Of a stretch of DNA of 64,000 nt, positions 52,672 to 61,686 are shown one piece after another. Source of the DNA: Glacieibacterium arshaanense. Lineage in GTDB: Bacteria; Pseudomonadota; Alphaproteobacteria; Sphingomonadales; Sphingomonadaceae. Numbering within the stretch: the first letter of the stretch is position 1; the number at the start of each line of letters is the position of its first letter. The notes under the pieces are model-generated. The model had not been told where the DNA came from. It did no database searches and saw only the letters and a list, made by a program, of their open reading frames with translations. The DNA is taken from the NCBI RefSeq assembly GCF_004681125.1, contig NZ_SIHO01000001.1, positions 755,149-819,148 on the forward strand. The letters are read 5' to 3'. The translations under genes and the position numbers were made by a program.

Positions 52672-54351
52672 CTAGCTGGCGCACTTGCCGGCGCCGGGCC
52701 CCTTGACGAAGCGCCCGGCCGCCTTGCCGGTCGGCTTGCCGTCCTTGAGCACCTGCACACCGTTGACGAAGACCTGATCGACGCCGGTCGAAAGCTGCTG
52801 CGGTTTTTCATAGGTCGCATGGTCGATGATCGTTGCCGGGTCGAAAACCACGACATCGGCGTAGTTGCCGGCCTTGAGAAGCCCGCGGTCGGTGATGCCG
52901 AGGTTTGTCGCGGGGAAACTGGTCAGACGACGGATGGCATCGGGTAAAGTCGCCTTGTTTTCTTCGCGCACATATTTGCCAAGCAGTCTCGACACATTGC
53001 CGTAAGCCCTTGGATGCGTGCTCGAAAGCAGGAAGACGCCCTCGGGTGCGGGGGCTTCGGCATCCGAGCCGAATGCCACCCAGGGCAAGCCGGTCTGGCG
53101 CGCGACATTGGCCTCGTCCATCAGGAAATAGACAGTGCCGACACGGGTGCCGTCTTCGATGACGAGGTCGATTGCGGTGTCCTCCGGCGACGTGCCGCGC
53201 AGCTTGGCGACCTGCGCCAGCGTCATGCCGGTGTATTTCTTCAGCGCCGGGTTCTTGAAGCCGATCAGCAGCACCTTGTCGGGTGAGCCTGCGGCGAGCA
53301 GCAGATTTTCCTGGCCGGGGAAGGGCTTCTTCATTTCGGAGGCGACCTTGGCGCGTGTCGCCGGGTCCTTGAGCCGGGCAATCCATGCATCGGTGCCGCC
53401 CGCCTGCACCCACAGCGGCATCGATGCATCGAGCCCCGTCGCGCCGGCAGTATAGGTGTACATATCGGCGGTAATGCGCTGACCGGCAGCCCGCGCGGCC
53501 TCGACCTGCGCGATCACCGCATCGAGTTTGCCCCAATTCTCCTTGCCCGCCTGCTTGAGGTGGTAGATTTCCGCCGGCCCGCCCGAAGCCTTGGAGATTT
53601 CAATGAGTTCGGCGATGGCGGTGTCGATATGGTCGCTCTCGTTGCGGATGTGGCTGATGTACATGCCGCCGCAATCGGCACTGGCCTTGGCGAGCGCAAT
53701 CAGTTCAGGCGTTTCCGCAAAGAATGCCGGCGCATAGATCAGCGAGCTGCCGACCCCCATCGCGCCCTCGTTCATCGCCTGCCGCACCAGTTTCTGCATC
53801 GCCGCGAGCTGTGCGGGCGAGGGGTCGACATCGCCTTCGCCGATTTCATGGACGCGCACCGTGGTGGCGCCGACAAAGCTCGCGACATTGGGGGCGATGC
53901 CCTTTTTCTCGAGGAAAGTCAGATACTCGCCGAGTGTTGTCCAGGTGACGGGATAGGTAATGTCGGCCTGGTCCTTGACCATCTGCGCCTTCATTGCCGA
54001 GTTGAGCGGCCCCATCGAATTGCCTTCGCCCATGACCTCGAGCGTCACGCCCTGCGTGATGTCGCTTAAGCCGCGGCCATCGGCGATCAGTGACTCGGTC
54101 GCCCAGCTCAGCATGTTGACGAAGCCCGGCGATACCGCCTTGCCGGTCGCATCGATGACCTTGGCGGCGGACGGCGGTGCGGTGCCGGCCTTTCCCAGCG
54201 CGACAATGCGGTCGCCCTCGATGGCCACCCAACCGGGGTAAGGTGCATCGCCGCTGCCGTCGTAGATCGTCCCGCCGCTGATCAGCACATCGGGTCGGGC
54301 AAAGGCCGCCGTCGATACGAGAAGCAGCGCAACCGTCGTCAGCCTGACCAT
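52672..54351 (-). CDS. Exported D-aminoacylase-like amidohydrolase lacking the HxH motif
   Basis: The product has 559 residues. Residues 1-18 are a signal peptide ending AAFA. It follows the N-acyl-D-amino-acid deacylase fold: GGTIYDGSGDAPYPGW, then a barrel with YISHIRNESD, IYHLKQAG and FGSDAEAPAPEG, holding the later His and Asp ligands. But the position of the usual PGFIDxHTHxD reads SPGFVNMLSWATE, so the first metal-binding HxH is missing. It may use one metal or a different reaction. The ATG at 54351 opens the signal peptide; it begins three bases before the ATLF-like stop side and the two are codirectional. Confidence 0.83.
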   Translation of the reverse strand: MVRLTTVALLLVSTAAFARPDVLISGGTIYDGSGDAPYPGWVAIEGDRIVALGKAGTAPPSAAKVIDATGKAVSPGFVNMLSWATESLIADGRGLSDITQGVTLEVMGEGNSMGPLNSAMKAQMVKDQADITYPVTWTTLGEYLTFLEKKGIAPNVASFVGATTVRVHEIGEGDVDPSPAQLAAMQKLVRQAMNEGAMGVGSSLIYAPAFFAETPELIALAKASADCGGMYISHIRNESDHIDTAIAELIEISKASGGPAEIYHLKQAGKENWGKLDAVIAQVEAARAAGQRITADMYTYTAGATGLDASMPLWVQAGGTDAWIARLKDPATRAKVASEMKKPFPGQENLLLAAGSPDKVLLIGFKNPALKKYTGMTLAQVAKLRGTSPEDTAIDLVIEDGTRVGTVYFLMDEANVARQTGLPWVAFGSDAEAPAPEGVFLLSSTHPRAYGNVSRLLGKYVREENKATLPDAIRRLTSFPATNLGITDRGLLKAGNYADVVVFDPATIIDHATYEKPQQLSTGVDQVFVNGVQVLKDGKPTGKAAGRFVKGPGAGKCAS

Positions 54352-54433
54352 CGAACTTCCCCTTGTGGTGACACAGGCTGTCAAATTTGCAGCCAAAAGG
54401 GAAGTCGCCACGTCAAATAGGAAAGCTGGCGGG

Positions 54434-54470
54434 GTAAAAAAGAGGGGGCGGAGGTTTGCACCTCCGCCCC
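54434..54470 (-). terminator. Rho-independent terminator of the second PEP-CTERM gene
   Basis: An 11-bp perfect stem, GGGGCGGAGGT (54445-54455) with ACCTCCGCCCC (54460-54470), encloses four bases. On the minus strand it is followed by CTCTTTTTTAC. It lies 23 bases after the gene's stop. Confidence 0.9.
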
Positions 54471-54493
54471 GAAGTACTTTGCTGAAGCGCTTT

Positions 54494-55417
54494 TTATGCG
54501 CTGATGGCGAACTGGCGACGCCGTGCTGCGGCACCGACCATGCCGAAGCCGACGATCATCAACGCCCAGCTGGCCGGCTCGGGCACGGCGCTGTTGAAGC
54601 CGATTGCCGTCGAGTTCGCCCCGTGGAGCGGATATTGACCGCCGTCCATGCTCTGGCTGAGGATATTGTAGTCCGAGTCCGCCAGGAACATCTGCGCCGT
54701 CAGTGTATCCGAATCCTGGCGGGCATTGTTGATGCCGTAGAAGTAGTTGAAGCTCATCGAAGTGCCGGGCTTGAGCGTCCAGGTGCCGACCTTGATGCCG
54801 CCGCCCAGATCGCCGATCGCGTTGCAATTCGCGGCGCAACTGAGGCTGTAAGCGACCGCCGGGTTCGGATTTTCGAATCCGTAGTAGCTTGAGTCGATGA
54901 CATTCGGGTGGACACCGACGTGACCGTAGCTGTTTTCGTTGAAAGGCGTCGGCGCGATGTCGACATCCCAGTTGCGCTGGAACTTGAACGTCAGCATGCC
55001 GCTGCTGGTATTGGTCACGACCTGGTGTACCCTGACGATATTCGGTGCCGCGAAGTTGTACATATGCGTGACATTGGCACCGGCAGTTGTCGTGCTGACG
55101 GCCTTGGCCCAGGCCGCGCCCTGCGTGAATGTCGTGCCCGTGATTCCCGACGTGCCATAGAAGTTCTGGTCGGCCCAGGCATTGCCGAGGCTGGTGCTGA
55201 TGCCCCAGCTGTCGCGCGGGTTGCCGGGTGCCAGCGGATCAAAACCATCGGACAGGCGGCGGAAGCCGACACCCGTGGCGTTGTCATAAAGTTCCCCATT
55301 GGCCCCGATGCCAACCGAATAGGAGCCGTTGGTGATGACACCGCCGGCGCTGGCCATAGTGGCACCCGAAAGCGCGGCCGCCGCCAGGCTGGTCAGTAGT
55401 AAGGTTTTGGACAACAT
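54494..55417 (-). CDS. PEP-CTERM sorting-domain protein
   Basis: The product has 307 residues. Residues 1-24 are a signal peptide ending MASA. The middle is a beta-rich domain of unknown role, with Asn and Gly repeats and a disulfide-capable SCAANC. The sorting tail is VPEPASWALMIVGFG, a hydrophobic run and ARRRQ. GAGAGGA before the ATG at 55417 fixes the start. It ends at a strong terminator and is preceded by a sigma-54-like promoter, so it is a single-gene unit. Confidence 0.9.
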   Translation of the reverse strand: MLSKTLLLTSLAAAALSGATMASAGGVITNGSYSVGIGANGELYDNATGVGFRRLSDGFDPLAPGNPRDSWGISTSLGNAWADQNFYGTSGITGTTFTQGAAWAKAVSTTTAGANVTHMYNFAAPNIVRVHQVVTNTSSGMLTFKFQRNWDVDIAPTPFNENSYGHVGVHPNVIDSSYYGFENPNPAVAYSLSCAANCNAIGDLGGGIKVGTWTLKPGTSMSFNYFYGINNARQDSDTLTAQMFLADSDYNILSQSMDGGQYPLHGANSTAIGFNSAVPEPASWALMIVGFGMVGAAARRRQFAISA

Positions 55418-55506
55418 CGATTTTCCTCTCAAGGTTTGCGGCATAGCTGCCGCCGTTGCAATGTGAAGATTCGGCTCCCTGAGCGCCTCAGCTTCATAAT
55501 TCGTTA

Positions 55507-55522
55507 AGCAAATTCCATGCCA
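55507..55522 (-). promoter_or_regulatory. Sigma-54 (-24/-12) promoter of the second PEP-CTERM gene
   Basis: On the minus strand TGGCATGGAATTTGCT matches TGGCAC-N5-TTGC(A/T) with one mismatch. The predicted start is about 79 bases before the ATG. The 329-base gap 55418-55746 is strongly AT-rich around this site and holds no gene. Confidence 0.7.
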
Positions 55523-55572
55523 AAAATTAACTAATATTAATTTCAATATCTTAACCTTTTTGTAAATTTCGG

Positions 55573-55595
55573 AAGTGTAAAGATTCTTGACACTT
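55573..55595. promoter_or_regulatory. Dyad upstream of the second sigma-54 promoter
   Basis: AAGTGTAAAG (55573-55582) and CTTGACACTT (55586-55595) form an inverted repeat with one mismatch and a three-base centre. It lies about 60 bp upstream of the -24 element and could be an activator site. A promoter reading the other way is not excluded. Confidence 0.4.
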
Positions 55596-55746
55596 TCGAG
55601 GCCGTTATGAGATTTCCGGCCAGCGCAACGCGCATCTCAAGGCCGAAAAATCAAAGGGTGAAGCGGCCTCCGGAATCGGCGAACGCGGTGACATAGGCGC
55701 GCCCGGCAGCCTGTGTTATGCGCGGCCGATTGTTGGAGAATCGAAC

Positions 55747-56892
55747 ATGCCGGCGCGTCGTTTCCTGTGGATCATCACGATATTGGTCGTGCTCGTCATC
55801 ATCGCGGCGACGATCTACCGGCTGTTCGGCTTCCAGCTGATTTCGGCCGCATTGGTGCCGGGCAAAAGCTTCGATGTTGCCGCGGCCCCACCGGCGCCCG
55901 ACTATGCCAAGGTATCCAGCTGGCAGGCCGGTCCCGATATCAAGGACAATGTCGCGCTATGGGCGCCCGTCGGCTACACCGCCGCACCCAAGCCCGGTGT
56001 CGCGCTTTTCTTCGTCACCCCGACCGGCTTCATCGATCGCAGCGGCTGGAACGCGCCGCTCGATGACAAGGCGACCAACGAACGCCTCGACATGATGCTC
56101 AAGGGGCAGGCGACCGCGTTCAACGGCGTCGCTGCCATCTACGCGCCGCGCTACCGTCAGGCGACCTTCGGTGCGTTCCTGACCGACAAGCCCGACGCGG
56201 CGAAGGCGCTCGACCTCGCCTACTCGGACGTGGTGAGGGCGTTCGATGCGTTCGTCGCCAGCATCCCCGCCGGCCAGCCGATCCTCCTCGCCGGCCACAG
56301 CCAGGGTGCGTTGCACTTGTCACGGCTGCTCAAGGAGCATATCGCCGGCACGCCGCTCGCCCGCCGCATCGTCGCGGCCTATGTCGTCGGCTGGCCGATC
56401 TCGGTCGAGGCCGATCTGCCCGCAATGGCGCTACCGGCGTGCGCGGCGGATGACGCGACCGGCTGCGTGCTGAGTTGGCAGAGCTTCGCCACGCCCGCCG
56501 AAACCGCCGACTTGCGCGCGGTCTTCGATGCCGGCACCGGCCTGACCGGCAAGCCGCGTGCCGGCACCGCGATGCTGTGCACCAACCCGCTGCTCGGTCG
56601 CGCCACCAACGAAGCCGCAGCTCCCGCGCGCAACCTCGGCGCGCTCGAAATCGCCGTCGCCAAGGCCGGCAAGCCGCTGCCCGCGCACACCATCGGCGCC
56701 GTCTGCGGCAACGACGGCTACCTCAATATTGGCGAGCCGCCCGCCGGTTTCGGTACCTATGTGCTGCCCGGCAACAACTATCACGTCTATGACTACAACC
56801 TGTTCTGGGCGAACATCCGCGCAGATGCCGAGGCGCGGGTTAATGCCTTCCAGGCAGCCACGCTCGCGCCCGCAGGCGTCGATCCGCAGTGA
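55747..56892 (+). CDS. DUF3089 family alpha/beta hydrolase
   Basis: The product has 381 residues. An N-terminal membrane helix (residues ~6-27) anchors or exports it. The DUF3089 domain has [33 protein letters not shown] with the nucleophilic serine, and the late [12 protein letters not shown] histidine. The family is a lipase-like alpha/beta hydrolase group of unknown substrate. GGAGA precedes the ATG. Its stop overlaps the ruvX GTG, so the two are coupled. Confidence 0.85.
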   Translation: MPARRFLWIITILVVLVIIAATIYRLFGFQLISAALVPGKSFDVAAAPPAPDYAKVSSWQAGPDIKDNVALWAPVGYTAAPKPGVALFFVTPTGFIDRSGWNAPLDDKATNERLDMMLKGQATAFNGVAAIYAPRYRQATFGAFLTDKPDAAKALDLAYSDVVRAFDAFVASIPAGQPILLAGHSQGALHLSRLLKEHIAGTPLARRIVAAYVVGWPISVEADLPAMALPACAADDATGCVLSWQSFATPAETADLRAVFDAGTGLTGKPRAGTAMLCTNPLLGRATNEAAAPARNLGALEIAVAKAGKPLPAHTIGAVCGNDGYLNIGEPPAGFGTYVLPGNNYHVYDYNLFWANIRADAEARVNAFQAATLAPAGVDPQ

Positions 56893-57359
56893 TCCACGAC
56901 AGTACCACAGCGTTTCGCGAGGCGCTGGCGCAGCGCGGCCGACTGGCTGGGCTCGATGTCGGCACGCGCACCATCGGCCTGGCGACCTGCGACGCCGGCT
57001 GGAGCTTCGCGACGCCGCTGGAGACCATCGCGCGCACCAAATTCACCCCCGACCTTGCCAAACTGCGCGCCGTCATCGCCCGCGAACGCGTCGTCGGGCT
57101 GGTCGTTGGCCTACCGCTCAACATGGACGGCAGCGACAGCAAGCGCACGCAATCCGTCCGCGAATTCGCCCGCAGTATCGACCAGCACCTTAGCATGCCG
57201 CTGCTGTGGTGGGACGAACGCTGGTCAACCGTCGCGGTCGAACGCGCGATGATCGACGCCGACCTCAGCCGCGCCAAACGCCACGAACTCGTCGACAAGC
57301 TGGCGGCGGCGCATATTTTGCAGGGTGCCATCGATGCGTTGATGACGGCGACGCTTTAG
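56889..57359 (+). CDS. ruvX: RuvX/YqgF family RNase H-fold nuclease
   Basis: The product has 156 residues. [12 protein letters not shown] (Asp23), [20 protein letters not shown] and [13 protein letters not shown] form the family pattern with its acidic residues. It is the putative pre-16S rRNA processing nuclease, also proposed as a Holliday-junction resolvase. The GTG start overlaps the previous stop (GTGA). Repeat copy E follows nine bases after the stop. Confidence 0.95.
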   Translation: MIHDSTTAFREALAQRGRLAGLDVGTRTIGLATCDAGWSFATPLETIARTKFTPDLAKLRAVIARERVVGLVVGLPLNMDGSDSKRTQSVREFARSIDQHLSMPLLWWDERWSTVAVERAMIDADLSRAKRHELVDKLAAAHILQGAIDALMTATL

Positions 57360-57367
57360 AATTTAGA

Positions 57368-57453
57368 GCCTCCGGCGGGCAGGCCTGAGGCCTGCACCCA
57401 TTTGAAGAGCGCCAAATAATCGGGTGCAGGCGTCACGCCTGCCCGCCGGAGGC
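57368..57453. repeat. Inverted-repeat element, copy E
   Basis: Arms 57368-57399 and 57422-57453 flank 22 bases. Inner hairpins are AGGCCTGAGGCCT and AGGCGTCACGCCT. It lies between the codirectional ruvX and pyrB genes. Confidence 0.92.
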
Positions 57454-57502
57454 CCTTGAAGCTGCTAAAATCTGCACCTTGCCGGCTTCCGTTTTGGCGG
57501 CG

Positions 57503-58528
57503 ATGGCGTTACACGCTGCATTCATGACGTTGACACCCCGCGCAGCCGCATCGCTTTCGCCTGGGGAACAGCTATTTCCGCATCGCCATCTGCTCGGGGT
57601 TGCCGACTTGACCGGGGCTCAAGCGAGCTGGCTGCTTGATGAGGCCGAGCGCTGGATCGACATCAACCGCGACCCGGCCAAGCGCGTGCTGCTGCACGGC
57701 GACGGCGCGTTGCGCGGGCTAACGCAGATCAACGCGTTTTTCGAAAACAGCACGCGGACGCTGCTGAGCTTTGAAATTGCCGGCAAGCGGCTCGGCGCCG
57801 ATGTCGTCAATATGGGCGTCAGCACGTCGTCGGTGAAGAAGGGCGAGACACTGCTCGATACTGCGCTGACGTTGAACGCGATGCACCCTGATGTCATCGT
57901 CATCCGCCACGGGCTTTCGGGCGCGGTGCAGCTGATTTCGGAAAAGGTCGATTGTCCGGTGTTGAACGCCGGCGACGGTCGCCATGAACACCCGACGCAG
58001 GCACTGCTCGATGCGCTGACGATCCGCCGGCGGCTCGGCAGCATTGCCGGCAAGACCGTGGCGATCTGCGGCGATATTTTGCACAGCCGCGTGGCGCGCT
58101 CGAACTTCGCGTTGCTCGGCACGCTGGGCGCCAAAGTGCGTGCGGTGGCGCCGCGGACGCTGCTGCCCGCCGATGTCGAACGGTTGGGAGTCGAAGTCTT
58201 TACCAACATGGATGCGGGGCTCGAGGGCGCCGATGTCGTGATGATGCTGCGGCTGCAGCGCGAGCGCATGTCGAGCGCGTTCGTGCCGTCGAGCCGTGAA
58301 TATTTCCACTTTTTCGGACTGACCCCGGCGCGACTGGCGGCGGCGAAGTCCGACGTGCTGGTTATGCACCCCGGGCCGATGAACCGCGGCGTCGAAATCG
58401 ACAGCGCGGTCGCCGATGACATCACGCGCTCGGGCGTCACCGAACAAGTTGAAATGGGCGTTGCGGTGCGCATGGCGTGCCTCGACGTGCTGACGCGCCG
58501 CACGCGTAAGGTCGAGGGCTGGGCATGA
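57503..58528 (+). CDS. pyrB: Aspartate carbamoyltransferase catalytic subunit
   Basis: The product is about 341 residues. [13 protein letters not shown] binds carbamoyl phosphate; [16 protein letters not shown] and [12 protein letters not shown] complete the site. It makes carbamoyl-aspartate for pyrimidine synthesis. Start choice is uncertain: ATG 57503 is preceded by GGCGG, ATG 57524 and a TTG at 57479 are possible. Its stop overlaps the ATG of the dihydroorotase homologue (ATGA), as in pyrB-pyrC' pairs that form one complex. Confidence 0.95.
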   Translation: MALHAAFMTLTPRAAASLSPGEQLFPHRHLLGVADLTGAQASWLLDEAERWIDINRDPAKRVLLHGDGALRGLTQINAFFENSTRTLLSFEIAGKRLGADVVNMGVSTSSVKKGETLLDTALTLNAMHPDVIVIRHGLSGAVQLISEKVDCPVLNAGDGRHEHPTQALLDALTIRRRLGSIAGKTVAICGDILHSRVARSNFALLGTLGAKVRAVAPRTLLPADVERLGVEVFTNMDAGLEGADVVMMLRLQRERMSSAFVPSSREYFHFFGLTPARLAAAKSDVLVMHPGPMNRGVEIDSAVADDITRSGVTEQVEMGVAVRMACLDVLTRRTRKVEGWA

Positions 58529-59742
58529 GTAACGGCCACCCCGTCACCGCGTTCATCAACACGCAACTCGGCAGCGTGCTGGTCGCCGACCGCGAGATTG
58601 TCGCGGTGGGTGCCGTCGAACTGCCGTCGGACTGCCAGATCATCGATGCCGAGGGGCTGACAATCGCGCCCGGGCTGATCGATGCCGGGGTGTTCAAGGC
58701 CGACTGGCGCGCCTGCCACGCCGGCGGCATCACCCGCGTCATGTTGATGCCTGACCAGAATCCGCCGCTCGACAATCCGGCGATGATCGGCTTTGCCTGG
58801 GGCGCCACCAAGCCACACATCTGGGTGCATCCGCTGGCGGCCGCGACGCGCGGGCTGCTGGGCGCCGAGCTTGCCGAAATCGGATTGTGCCAAGCTGCCG
58901 GCGCCGTTGGCGTCGCCACCGGCCGCGCCGGGATCGCCGACAGCGGCGTCATGTACCGGCTGATGCAATATGCGGCGGGGTTCGATCTTGTCGTGGTGAG
59001 CCATGCCGAGGATGCGACGCTGACCGGCGACGCGGTCGCCACCGACGGCGAAGTCGCGACGCGGCTCGGGCTGCCCGCGGCACCGGCGTTTGCCGAGGCG
59101 CTGGCAGTGGCGCGCGACCTGCGCATTGCCGAAGCGACGGGGGCGCGGCTGCATTTCCGGCAAGTCACCACCGCCGAAAGCATTGCGCTGGTGCGTGCCG
59201 CGAAGGCGCGCGGCGTGGCCGTCACTTGCGGCGTTACGCCGGGGCATTTCCTGATGAGCGAGCAGTCGGTTTCGGGCTACCGCAGCTTTGCGCGACTGTC
59301 GCCGCCGCTGCGCAGCGAGGACGACCGGCAGGCGGTTCTGGCGGGGCTGGCCGACGGCACCATCGATTGCATCGCATCGGGGCACGACCCGCGCAGCCAG
59401 GAAGACAAGCGCCTGCCGTTCGCGGATGCCGAGCCGGGGATGATCGGCGCCGAGACGCTACTGGCTCTGGCGCTGACGTTGGTGCGCGACGGCCGGATGA
59501 CGCAAGACGCGCTGCTGGCAACAATGACCGCCAATCCGGCGCGCATCTTCGGGCTGCCGGCGGGGCATATCGCGCCGGGCCAGCCCGCCGATTTGATGCT
59601 GTTCGATGCGGGCGCGCCGTGGCGCATCGATGCCGATGCGACGCTGGCATCGGCCGGCAACACGCCGTTCGACGGCATGCCGACGCAGGGGCGCGTGGCG
59701 CTGACGATGAAGGGTGGCGAAACCGTCTGGCGGCGCGCGTGA
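58525..59742 (+). CDS. Dihydroorotase-like protein without the metal site (PyrC')
   Basis: The product has 405 residues and the dihydroorotase fold is clear along its length. But the metal-binding HxH that should follow PGLID is replaced: [14 protein letters not shown]. The usual DHAPH near the end reads [12 protein letters not shown]. Such inactive homologues (PyrC' or PyrX) are needed to assemble PyrB in pseudomonads. Coupling to pyrB supports that role. An active dihydroorotase should then lie elsewhere in the genome. Confidence 0.85.
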   Translation: MSNGHPVTAFINTQLGSVLVADREIVAVGAVELPSDCQIIDAEGLTIAPGLIDAGVFKADWRACHAGGITRVMLMPDQNPPLDNPAMIGFAWGATKPHIWVHPLAAATRGLLGAELAEIGLCQAAGAVGVATGRAGIADSGVMYRLMQYAAGFDLVVVSHAEDATLTGDAVATDGEVATRLGLPAAPAFAEALAVARDLRIAEATGARLHFRQVTTAESIALVRAAKARGVAVTCGVTPGHFLMSEQSVSGYRSFARLSPPLRSEDDRQAVLAGLADGTIDCIASGHDPRSQEDKRLPFADAEPGMIGAETLLALALTLVRDGRMTQDALLATMTANPARIFGLPAGHIAPGQPADLMLFDAGAPWRIDADATLASAGNTPFDGMPTQGRVALTMKGGETVWRRA

Positions 59743-61163
59743 GCAGTCGCCGCCTGCTCTGGTTGATGGTGCCGCTGCTGCTGGCGGCCAAAAAGCCACC
59801 ACCGCCGCCGCCCGAGCCGCCGCCGTCGATCAAGCTCGGCGTCGAGAAGTGGCGCGTCGGCGACTATGATGCCGCCGTGGCGATCTGGACGCCGTTCGCG
59901 CAGGCCGGTGATACCGATGCGTTGTTCAACCTGGGGCAGGCGTACAAGCTTGGACGCGGTGTGCCGCAGGATCTGGCGCGGGCGCGCGACTATTATGCAG
60001 CGGCGGCGGCCAAGGGCAGCGTGCCGGGGCAGGCAAATCTCGGCATCATGATGTTTCAGGCGGGTGAAAAGGCCGAGGCGTTGCGCTGGCTCAAGATGGC
60101 CGCCGACCGCGGCGAACCGCGCGCGCAATATGTGCTCGGCGTCGCGACCTTCAACGGCGACGGCATCCGGCGCAGCAAGCCCTTGGGCTATGCCTATCTG
60201 CTGCGCGCTTCGGCGAGCGGACTGGCGCAGGCCAAGACGACACTGGCCGCCATCGAGCCGACGCTGAACTACACCGACCGCAGTAGCGGCGAGGCGATTG
60301 CCGCGTCGCTGGCGGCGGGCACCGGCGTGCCGGCAGCGTTCGCCAGCAGCGCGCCGCAGACGATCATCAACCCGATTCCGGCGCGCGTGCCGCCGCCACC
60401 GGTTTCGGCCACGACTGCAGCCAATCAGCCGGTAGCGCCGCTGCCGCAGGTCGCACCGCCGCCGGTGCAGCCCAAGCCGCAGGTCGTGGTGCAGCCGCCG
60501 GTGACGCAGCCCGTCGTTGCGCCTGCGCCCGTCGTCAAACCGCAGCCCGCGCCCGTCGCGCCACCCGTTGTGGTGCCGCAAGCCAAACCGGTGCCGCAGG
60601 CCACTCCGGTCGTGCCGCAGCCCAAGCCGCAAGCATCTGTCGTGGCGCCCGCGCCGGTCGTTGTGCCGCCGCCCGCTGCCGTCATCCCGCCGAAACCGCG
60701 CCCGCTGCCGCCGCCCGTCGCAAAGGTCGACATTCCGGCGTCCACGCCCGTTGTCGAGCCGGTTCCCACGCCTGCCGCCAAGCCGGTTGCCCCGCCGCCG
60801 GTGCCGGAGAAGCTTGCGCCGCCAAAACCTGATAAGCCCGTCGTTAAGGCCGAAACCCCGAAGGCAGCACCTGCCAAGGCCGATGCACCCAAGCCCGAAA
60901 CACCCAAGCCCGCCGCCAAGCCGGTGCCCAAGGGCTGGCGCGTCCAGCTCGGCGCGTTCAGCACCAGCGCCAAGGCCGAGGCGGCATGGGCGGCAACGCG
61001 CAAGGCGGTCAGCGACCTGCCGGCCGGCGGCAAGCCGATCTACGACGCCGGCGACAATATCGTGAAGCTCCAGCTTGGGCCGTTCGCCAGCAAGGCGGAA
61101 GCGCAAAAGGCCTGCAAGCAATTGTCCGACGCCGGGCGCGCCTGCTTTACCGTCGCACCCTAG
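59739..61163 (+). CDS. Sel1-repeat and SPOR-domain envelope protein
   Basis: The product has 474 residues. A signal sequence (LLWLMVPLLLAA) is followed by Sel1-like repeats (DALFNLGQAYKLGRGVPQDL and two more, residues ~35-170). A long Pro/Val/Ala/Lys/Gln-rich linker spans ~205-395, and a SPOR domain (GWRVQLGAFSTSAKAEAAW onward) ends the protein. SPOR domains bind denuded septal peptidoglycan, so it probably acts in cell division or wall remodelling. GTG 59739 overlaps the previous stop (GTGA); a frame upstream is only overlap with pyrC'. Confidence 0.88.
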   Translation: MSSRRLLWLMVPLLLAAKKPPPPPPEPPPSIKLGVEKWRVGDYDAAVAIWTPFAQAGDTDALFNLGQAYKLGRGVPQDLARARDYYAAAAAKGSVPGQANLGIMMFQAGEKAEALRWLKMAADRGEPRAQYVLGVATFNGDGIRRSKPLGYAYLLRASASGLAQAKTTLAAIEPTLNYTDRSSGEAIAASLAAGTGVPAAFASSAPQTIINPIPARVPPPPVSATTAANQPVAPLPQVAPPPVQPKPQVVVQPPVTQPVVAPAPVVKPQPAPVAPPVVVPQAKPVPQATPVVPQPKPQASVVAPAPVVVPPPAAVIPPKPRPLPPPVAKVDIPASTPVVEPVPTPAAKPVAPPPVPEKLAPPKPDKPVVKAETPKAAPAKADAPKPETPKPAAKPVPKGWRVQLGAFSTSAKAEAAWAATRKAVSDLPAGGKPIYDAGDNIVKLQLGPFASKAEAQKACKQLSDAGRACFTVAP

Positions 61164-61169
61164 CGCGGC

Positions 61170-61197
61170 TTGCCGGGGCAGGGCGCTGTGCTACAGT
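61170..61197 (+). promoter_or_regulatory. Candidate promoter of the MAPEG gene
   Basis: TTGCCG (61170-61175) and TACAGT (61192-61197) are 16 nt apart; GGGGAGG precedes the ATG at 61228. Confidence 0.45.
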
Positions 61198-61227
61198 CGC
61201 CGTCTTCAACCCTGGGGAGGCAATTAC

Positions 61228-61638
61228 ATGATTATTTCGGCTGCAATGCTCAATCCGCTGACGACGCTGGCAACGGTCTTCGCGATCCTCGTCTATTTCG
61301 CGCTCGGCATGGTCGCCGGGAGGGCGCGCAGCACCTACGGCGTCACGGCGCCGGCGATGACCGGCCATATCGAATTCGAAAAGCGCAGCCGCGTGCAGAT
61401 CAACACGCTCGAACAGATCGTCATCTTTCTGCCGCTGCTGTGGCTTTCGCTCGGCGCGCTCGGCGACCTGTGGGCGGCGCTTGTCGGGCTGGTCTGGTCG
61501 GCCGGCCGCATCATCTACGCGCGCGCCTATTATGCCGATCCCGCCAAGCGCAGCCTGGGCTTCACGCTCACGATGCTGCCGACGATCGTGCTGCTGGTCG
61601 CGACGATCTGGGGCGCCGTGCGCGGGCTGATGATTTAA
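61228..61638 (+). CDS. MAPEG family membrane protein
   Basis: The product has 136 residues with four membrane helices. GRARSTYGVTAPAMTGH and RSRVQINTLEQIVIFLPLLW match the MAPEG family (membrane glutathione S-transferase and leukotriene C4 synthase relatives); RVQINTLEQ is the glutathione-binding stretch. It may conjugate glutathione to lipophilic electrophiles. GGGGAGG fixes the start; longer in-frame ORFs are spurious. Confidence 0.92.
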   Translation: MIISAAMLNPLTTLATVFAILVYFALGMVAGRARSTYGVTAPAMTGHIEFEKRSRVQINTLEQIVIFLPLLWLSLGALGDLWAALVGLVWSAGRIIYARAYYADPAKRSLGFTLTMLPTIVLLVATIWGAVRGLMI

Positions 61639-61653
61639 CGCTGAAGCGACATT

Positions 61654-61674
61654 CGGGCGGCATCGCGCCGCCCG
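61654..61674. terminator. GC-rich hairpin between convergent genes
   Basis: CGGGCGGC (61654-61661) and GCCGCCCG (61667-61674) form a perfect 8-bp stem with a five-base loop, midway between the MAPEG and indolepyruvate oxidoreductase stops. No T-run follows on either strand, so termination is inferred from position. Confidence 0.5.
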
Positions 61675-61686
61675 GCCATCCATTCC

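Noticed and set aside
59277..61121. Long antisense open frame (614 codons) under pyrC' and the SPOR gene
   Set aside because: Composition is that of reverse-complemented Ala/Pro codons; the sense strand carries clear domains.
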